Assembly: GCA_019412865.1 (NCBI GenBank)
Contig: DXOJ01000366.1
Coordinates: 1-10,851, forward strand
DNA: 10,851 nt
From: Bacteroides sp.
GTDB taxonomy: Bacteria > Bacteroidota > Bacteroidia > Bacteroidales > Bacteroidaceae
Direction of reading: 5' to 3'
The stretch's first letter is position 1; every line of letters starts with the position of its first letter. A model generated the notes under the pieces. It ran no database searches, was not told the DNA's origin, and worked only from the letters and a program-made list of their open reading frames with translations. Of the stretch, positions 6,982 to 10,851 are shown one piece after another. The translations under genes and the position numbers were made by a program.

Positions 6982-7530
6982 ATGGAAGCTTATTTGAAGA
7001 AACTCTGTTTTGAGTATCAGGTGGATGAAAGAGAAGTGAAAGAGCTGTTGGCTCGAATGGAAATGGTGTATCTGGATAAAGGAGAAACGATTGCTTCTGC
7101 CACATTGCCAGAGCAGAGCTTGTACATTATTGTTTCCGGTATTTTGCATACATATACCACTCATGAAGGAGAAGAGAGAACCAATCGGTTTTTCTCTGCG
7201 GGTGATGCTGTGTTATGCTATAATTCAAGTCAGTATTCTATCAAGACACTGACGAAATGTGCTGCTTATTACATCAGTGAAGAGGAGATTGAAGAGTTGT
7301 GTGCATCTTCAATTTCATTTGCGAATCTGGTCCGTCAACTGATGGAGTATCAGTTTTACTTTAAAGAGGAAGAGGATATGAATGCCCGCAAGCTGACAGT
7401 AAGGGAAAGGTACCTCTCTTTATTGGCGGAAATTCCGGATATTCTGTACAGGGTACCATTGAAGCACATTAATCATTACTTGGGGGCAGATGTGACCAGT
7501 TTGGGATATCTGGCCGGAAGTTCTAAATAG
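6982..7530 (+). CDS. Crp/Fnr-family transcriptional regulator with an atypical recognition helix
   Basis: A 182-residue protein resembling the short Bacteroides Crp/Fnr regulators. Residues 15-105 form the cyclic-nucleotide-binding-type jelly roll (YLDKGETIA, LYIIVSGILHTYTTHEGEE, FFSAGDAVL). A long helix (residues 105-135) follows, and a helix-turn-helix starts at RERYLSLLAEIPDILYRVPLKHINHYLG (141-168). The usual end of such proteins is a basic recognition helix like SLSRIR; here it reads TSLGYLAGSSK and stops, with no arginine. No CxxC set for an Fnr iron-sulfur cluster is present. The gene begins 40 nt after the MATE stop, a pairing that would suit local control of efflux. ATG 6982 is the first in-frame ATG and gives the expected N-terminus. 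DNA binding may be impaired, or the C-terminus may have been altered by a change near 7505. Confidence 0.8.
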   Translation: MEAYLKKLCFEYQVDEREVKELLARMEMVYLDKGETIASATLPEQSLYIIVSGILHTYTTHEGEERTNRFFSAGDAVLCYNSSQYSIKTLTKCAAYYISEEEIEELCASSISFANLVRQLMEYQFYFKEEEDMNARKLTVRERYLSLLAEIPDILYRVPLKHINHYLGADVTSLGYLAGSSK

Positions 7531-7558
7531 GAAATATAACCTAGACATATTTTTCTAT

Positions 7559-7637
7559 GTATTCCTTATCAGATGGTTCATGGCTTATTCAATCGAATCG
7601 AATTTGAAAAGTCTTTGGATTATTTGGTAAGGAATAC
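7559..7637 (+). repeat. Long imperfect inverted repeat (22-pair hairpin) between crp-like and araC-like genes
   Basis: Bases 7559-7580 pair with 7616-7637 in an unbroken 22-pair stem around a 35-nt loop. The outer ten pairs are perfect (GTATTCCTTA with TAAGGAATAC); the inner part uses five or so G-U wobbles that work only in + strand RNA. The T-rich TATTTTTG follows immediately. It could terminate the Crp-type gene, or be a remnant of a small mobile element. It overlaps the promoter called at 7614-7645. Confidence 0.6.
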
Positions 7638-7645
7638 TATTTTTG
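7614..7645 (+). promoter_or_regulatory. Bacteroides-type promoter of the AraC-type gene
   Basis: TTTG at 7614-7617 and TATTTTTG at 7638-7645, a perfect TAnnTTTG, are separated by 20 nt. This matches the -33/-7 consensus of the Bacteroides primary sigma factor. The predicted start of transcription, about 7649-7653, is almost at the ATG at 7654, so the message would have little or no leader. The -33 box touches the right arm of the hairpin 7559-7637. Confidence 0.55.
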
Positions 7646-7653
7646 TATTCTGA

Positions 7654-8532
7654 ATGAAAAACTCAATACCTCGATATACTTTTTATAAGCATAAGTATGG
7701 GAGTGAACTTTTGGTCGATGTAGTAGAACTGAAGTATGTGAAGAAGTTCCTGGCTAAAAGTGCTGTCCACACTCTAAATTATTATGATATTACTTTTATA
7801 ACAGAAGGTAAGGGAGCTTTTTCAGTCGATAACCAAACCTATGAAGCAATTCCTCGTGACGTTCTTTTCTCTAAACCGGGGGAAATCCGGAACTGGGATA
7901 CTCATCATATCACCAATGGGTATGCTCTGATTTTCGAAGAAGAGTTTTTGTCTTTCCTCTTTAAAGATTCTTTGTTTGTACAGCATCTTTCGTTTTTTCA
8001 GATAGAAAGTTCTTCATCGCTACTACATTTGTCTGATGAGCTTTATACACGCATACTTGAAACCTTGCATGATATAAAGATGGAGATTGATTCGTATCAA
8101 CAGGGCGATGTACACGTTTTGAGAGCATTGCTTTATGAAGTCCTGATGTTGCTGGACCGTGCTTACCTTAAAATGACTTCGATAGAGGAGGGCAGAAGTA
8201 GGGAAGTTTCCAATAATCATGTAAGTAAATTCATGAATTTGGTTGCTACACATGCAAAAGAGCAACATTCGGTTCAATATTATGCGGATAAGCTCTGCAT
8301 TACTCCTAACTATCTCAATGAGATGATAACCTCGACCATGGGGTTCAGCGCAAAACAATATATTCAGAGCAAGGTGATGGAAGAGGCTAAGAGGCTGCTT
8401 GTTTATACGGACTTTCCTATAGCTGATATTGCATTTGAACTCTGTTTTTCAACGGTTTCTTATTTTATCCGTAGCTTCCGGCAGCATACGGGAGAAACTC
8501 CGTTATTGTATCGTAAGGCGCACAAACCGTAA
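7654..8532 (+). CDS. AraC-family transcriptional regulator
   Basis: A 292-residue regulator. Residues 15-115 form a cupin-like sensory domain (DITFITEGKGAFSVDNQTYEAIPRD broken over 45-69; VLFSKPGEIRNW, 70-81). A helical linker covers 125-185, and a C-terminal AraC DNA-binding domain spans about 190-288 with two helix-turn-helix units. The first unit contains YYADKLCITPNYLNEMI (209-225). The second holds FPIADIAFELCFSTVSYFIR (residues 254-273), followed by the conserved FRQHTGETPLLYRK (275-288). It probably senses a small molecule and activates or represses nearby genes. The flavin-binding-like gene downstream, 92 nt away on the same strand, is a plausible target. ATG 7654 is the first start in the frame and gives a full-length N-terminal domain. 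Confidence 0.9.
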   Translation: MKNSIPRYTFYKHKYGSELLVDVVELKYVKKFLAKSAVHTLNYYDITFITEGKGAFSVDNQTYEAIPRDVLFSKPGEIRNWDTHHITNGYALIFEEEFLSFLFKDSLFVQHLSFFQIESSSSLLHLSDELYTRILETLHDIKMEIDSYQQGDVHVLRALLYEVLMLLDRAYLKMTSIEEGRSREVSNNHVSKFMNLVATHAKEQHSVQYYADKLCITPNYLNEMITSTMGFSAKQYIQSKVMEEAKRLLVYTDFPIADIAFELCFSTVSYFIRSFRQHTGETPLLYRKAHKP

Positions 8533-8584
8533 AAAGTGCTATTTCTACCTTTCTTTTTATTGCATTGCTTTCCTGGCATTTCTC

Positions 8585-8593
8585 TACTTTCGC
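8585..8593 (+). promoter_or_regulatory. Weak -7-like promoter element before the PNPOx-like gene
   Basis: TACTTTCGC at 8585-8593 differs by one base from TAnnTTTG and lies 32 nt before ATG 8625. The candidate -33 boxes (ATTG at 8559-8562 or 8564-8567) are imperfect and at 22 or 17 nt spacing. It suggests the small gene may have its own promoter in addition to any read-through from the AraC-type gene. Confidence 0.3.
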
Positions 8594-8624
8594 ATCAGAT
8601 AATAAACCAATAATAAAAAGTAAA

Positions 8625-9047
8625 ATGATGAGAGACGCGGAAAAAACAGTAGGCAACATGATTGATAAGCTGAAAACAGCTTTTATCGGTTCGATAGACG
8701 GTGAAGGATTTCCTACCATCAAAGCAATGTTGCAACCCAGAAAAAGAAAGGGGATAAAAACGATTTATCTGACAACAAATACGTCGTCCATGCGTGTGGC
8801 GCAATACCGTGAGAACAACCATGCGTGTATCTACTTCTGTGATACGAGATTCTTTAGAGGTGTCATGCTACGCGGTACGATGGATGTCTTGACGGATAGT
8901 GCCAGTAAAGAGATGATCTGGCAGGAGGGAGATACCATGTATTATCCGGAGGGAGTGACGGATCCCGATTACTGTGTATTGAAGTTTACTGCTATTTCAG
9001 GACGTTTCTATAGTAATTTTAAATCGGAAGATTTTGTGGTCGAATAA
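8625..9047 (+). CDS. Pyridoxamine 5'-phosphate oxidase-family (FMN-binding split-barrel) protein
   Basis: A 140-residue protein with the layout of small PNPOx-like FMN-binding split barrels. It has an N-terminal helix (AEKTVGNMIDKLKTAFIGS), then strands with DGEGFPTIKAMLQP (23-36), the conserved IYLTTNTSSMRVAQYRENNHACIYF split over 46-70, and FFRGVMLRGTMDVL (76-89). Family members bind FMN (some bind F420 or haem) and serve in redox or stress roles; the substrate here is unknown. ATG 8625 is followed by a second ATG at 8628, and either may be used. The frame can be extended to a TTG at 8565, which adds a non-conserved segment and is not preferred. It follows the AraC-type regulator by 92 nt. 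It is not long enough, and lacks the context, to be PdxH of vitamin B6 synthesis. Confidence 0.83.
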   Translation: MMRDAEKTVGNMIDKLKTAFIGSIDGEGFPTIKAMLQPRKRKGIKTIYLTTNTSSMRVAQYRENNHACIYFCDTRFFRGVMLRGTMDVLTDSASKEMIWQEGDTMYYPEGVTDPDYCVLKFTAISGRFYSNFKSEDFVVE

Positions 9048-9080
9048 GGTGCAAGATGGGGTGATTGGAATGGTAATAAC

Positions 9081-9220
9081 GGAGTGTGTCAAAACGCAGA
9101 TTAACGCAAATTATCGCAGAAATAATTTTATAAGTCGTTGATTAATATATCAATATAATTGGAATAATCTGCGATAATTTGCGTTAATCTGCGTTTTATT
9201 ATTCATTATGACACACCTCC
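9081..9220. repeat. Long inverted repeat built from 10-bp units, between convergent genes
   Basis: The 189-nt gap between the convergent genes is dominated by one inverted repeat. Bases 9091-9120 are an exact reverse complement of 9168-9197 (30 of 30), with a 47-nt AT-rich loop. Each arm contains three related 10-bp units (ACGCAGATTA, ACGCAAATTA, TCGCAGAAAT). A second outer pair, GTGTGTCA (9084-9091) and TGACACAC (9209-9216), nearly extends it, with GGA/TCC beyond after one extra base. Each arm borders a run of four T or A, so it can serve as a bidirectional terminator. It resembles the dispersed palindromes common in Bacteroides intergenic DNA. Confidence 0.85.
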
Positions 9221-9236
9221 TTATATAGTATCTATA

Positions 9237-9857
9237 CTATTCCTCATAACACAATAAGTTCTGCAATTGGTTGATGATGTTTTGTTTCCATTCTTGCAGG
9301 AAGTCAGCAAAAGCGGCTTCATCTTCCAAGAATAAAGATACTATCAGGTTCTTGGCAAGAAATGGATAGCTCAATAGGCTGTAGACAGTCAGAAATACAA
9401 TATGTATCGGAACCTTTTTAAGTTTACCGTCTTCCATTGCTGTCAGTATACTGTCTTTCACTTGGGATAAAGCATCTCCGAACTGAAGTTCTTTTGCAGT
9501 GGCAAGCAAGTGGTTTACATCACGCTGTATTTCTCCGCAAATGAATCTGGGAAGACAGGGATTACTTGTGAAAAGCTCAATATACTCATCCAGAATCATG
9601 CTTAGTCGCTCCATAAATGGGATATCCTGTTTTACTATATCCTGTATTTTCGGCATTAAAGACATGACTATCGAGCCGAACACGGCTTTGAACATCTTAT
9701 CTTTGGTTCTGAAATAATAATGTAAAGTGGGCCGGTTGATTCCTACCGTTGCAGCAATATCACTCATGCTGGTCTCCACAAATCCTTTTTCTATAAAAAG
9801 TTGTTGGGCAGTTTTTATTATTTGCTGCTCTAAATCGCTATGTTCCGTTGTAGCCAT
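9237..9857 (-). CDS. TetR/AcrR-family transcriptional regulator
   Basis: A 206-residue regulator with a standard TetR N-terminal DNA-binding domain: IIKTAQQLFIEKGFVETSMS (13-32), then DIAATVGINRPTLHYYFRTK (33-52) and KDKMFKAVF. Residues 60-206 form the helical ligand-binding and dimer region, which is too variable to suggest an effector. On the minus strand it starts 4 nt after the stop of the activase-like gene, so it is probably the last gene of that operon and may repress it. Its 3' end faces the PNPOx-like gene across the long inverted repeat. ATG 9857 gives the usual short N-terminal arm (MATTEHSDLEQQ), supporting the start. Confidence 0.9.
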   Translation of the reverse strand: MATTEHSDLEQQIIKTAQQLFIEKGFVETSMSDIAATVGINRPTLHYYFRTKDKMFKAVFGSIVMSLMPKIQDIVKQDIPFMERLSMILDEYIELFTSNPCLPRFICGEIQRDVNHLLATAKELQFGDALSQVKDSILTAMEDGKLKKVPIHIVFLTVYSLLSYPFLAKNLIVSLFLEDEAAFADFLQEWKQNIINQLQNLLCYEE

Positions 9858-9861
9858 AATT

Positions 9862-10851
9862 TTAGTTGTTTATGTTGTCAATAAAAAGTAATAATCTGTT
9901 TGTTATGTTCACATCGCTGACGCTACTGTCAAAGTCTAAAGATAGTATATTCATTTGAGGGCACAGCGATTTTATACGTTTTTCTATTCCTTTTTCTACA
10001 ATGTGATTGGCAATGCATCCGAAAGGTTGCAAGCTAATGACATGATTGACTCCTTGGGAAGCAAAGGATAGTATTTCACCGGATATCAGCCAACCCTCTC
10101 CAAACTGGGTGCCCAGGGAGATGACTTGTTTAGCTTTTTCTGCCTTTTCAAAGATTGATTCGAACGGCGTGAAGTAATTGAAATTTTTGCCGATTTCATT
10201 CACTTTATTAATCTGCTTCTGGACTTTCTTGTATAACCAGTCGATAACAAAGTCGGGAGTGAGTTTTCGCTGCAAGTGTTGGTTCTGTCTCACTTTCAGG
10301 TTGACAAATCCCTGCATGAAGAAATCACTTATCAGTGGCGGAATCACTTCGATCTTCTGGTTGATGAGCCATGAGGTGACGTCCTTTTGAGCAAAAGGGT
10401 TGAACTTCAGGAATATTTCCCCAACAATACCTACTTTGTGACAGGATCTCTGTTCACAGATTTTGTTGAAGTCTCTGGCAGCGAGATATAAGTAGCTCAA
10501 CAAGTCCTCCGGTTTATTTTTCTGGATGATGGGCTGTGCTGTATCCAGATAAAGATCGCGCAGACGGGCGGCCTGTCCCCGTTCTTTCTCACGAACGACA
10601 GCTGCATAATAGAATTTGGCAATGCAATCACTGTATAACACAGACGCAAGTATGATTGGTAAAACCTTGAGCCAGTTTACCTTAAAACCGGATTGCTCAT
10701 TTTCGATACCACTGCCGAAAGCAAGTGATACCACCGGTGTATTGGTGTATCCATTCTCAATCAATGCCTTTTTTATCAGTGAAATATAGTTGCTGGCACG
10801 ACATTGTCCACCGGTTTGTGTGATGGCAACGCACGTATTGGCAGGATCATA
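9862..10851 (-). CDS. 2-hydroxyacyl-CoA dehydratase activase-like protein, C-terminal part (5' end outside window)
   Basis: The frame is open through the right edge; 329 residues to the stop are visible. Recognisable segments are CVAITQTGGQCRASNYI near the visible start, VVSLAFGSG, the later EGWLISGEI, and VISLQPFGCIANHIVEKGI near the end. These match the C-terminal part of the large BcrAD/BadFG-type activase proteins that also carry a DUF2229/HgdB-like region, found widely in Bacteroides and Clostridia. The cysteines in TGGQCR, YSDC, RSCHK and QPFGC may hold Fe-S clusters, as in the dehydratase components. Family members couple ATP hydrolysis to low-potential electron transfer; the physiological substrate of the giant Bacteroides form is unknown to me. 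A TTG at 10764 is only an internal codon, since homology continues upstream of it. The TetR-type gene follows after 4 nt. Confidence 0.82.
   Translation of the reverse strand, partial: YDPANTCVAITQTGGQCRASNYISLIKKALIENGYTNTPVVSLAFGSGIENEQSGFKVNWLKVLPIILASVLYSDCIAKFYYAAVVREKERGQAARLRDLYLDTAQPIIQKNKPEDLLSYLYLAARDFNKICEQRSCHKVGIVGEIFLKFNPFAQKDVTSWLINQKIEVIPPLISDFFMQGFVNLKVRQNQHLQRKLTPDFVIDWLYKKVQKQINKVNEIGKNFNYFTPFESIFEKAEKAKQVISLGTQFGEGWLISGEILSFASQGVNHVISLQPFGCIANHIVEKGIEKRIKSLCPQMNILSLDFDSSVSDVNITNRLLLFIDNINN

Noticed and set aside
7502..7627. Frameshifted longer C-terminus of the Crp-type protein
   Set aside because: The +1 frame stays open for about 40 codons (I-W-P-E-V-L-N-R...), but the similarity to a normal recognition helix is too weak to claim.
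8565..8624. TTG start for the PNPOx-like gene
   Set aside because: The extra 20 residues lack family similarity and would include the -7-like element; ATG 8625 fits the family.
8625..9047. Nitroimidazole-resistance (Nim) protein
   Set aside because: Same broad fold, but I see no specific Nim signature and no associated insertion sequence.
9091..9197. CRISPR array
   Set aside because: The repeats are 10-bp units inside an inverted pair, with no regularly spaced unique spacers and no cas genes.
10764..10851. Gene boundary at TTG 10764
   Set aside because: The frame stays open to the window edge and the segment TGGQCRASNY upstream is conserved in the family, so the gene continues beyond the window.

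Overview
The window looks like chromosomal DNA of a Bacteroidales bacterium, most likely a gut Bacteroides. The evidence is moderate AT content, genes without consistent Shine-Dalgarno sites, a match to the Bacteroides-type promoter (TTTG then TAnnTTTG about 20 bp apart) upstream of the AraC-type gene, short Crp/Fnr-type and AraC-type regulators typical of this group, and a giant CoA-dehydratase-activase-like protein. The genus is an inference; no rRNA or other marker gene is present.

Region 1 (1-5338, + strand) is a tightly packed five-gene operon. It matches, in the same order, the uncharacterised Salmonella STM4015-STM4011 set: a leucine-rich-repeat protein (cut by the left edge), an ATP-grasp protein, an alkaline-phosphatase/sulfatase-superfamily hydrolase, a HemN-like radical SAM protein and a second radical SAM protein. 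Junctions are a 3-nt gap, a 14-nt overlap, a 4-nt ATGA overlap and an 11-nt gap. The last protein carries a C-terminal HAD phosphatase-like domain, giving one fused polypeptide. Protein recognition (LRR), ligation (ATP-grasp), phosphoester hydrolysis and two radical chemistries side by side suggest a multistep modification or biosynthetic pathway with unknown product. This is the most interesting system here.

Region 2 (5339-7530, + strand) has a hairpin-rich intergenic stretch ending in a strong intrinsic terminator. It is followed by a MATE efflux gene broken by a one-base frameshift, then a Crp/Fnr-type regulator whose DNA-recognition helix is unusual.

Region 3 (7531-9047, + strand) starts with a 22-bp imperfect hairpin that overlaps a Bacteroides-type promoter. 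An AraC-type regulator and a small PNPOx-like flavin-binding protein follow.

Region 4 (9048-10851) begins with a perfect 30-bp inverted repeat made of 10-bp units, lying between convergent genes. On the minus strand are the C-terminal part of a 2-hydroxyacyl-CoA dehydratase activase-like protein (it runs off the right edge) and, 4 nt downstream, a TetR-type regulator, probably in one operon.

No tRNA, rRNA, CRISPR array, transposase or origin was seen.
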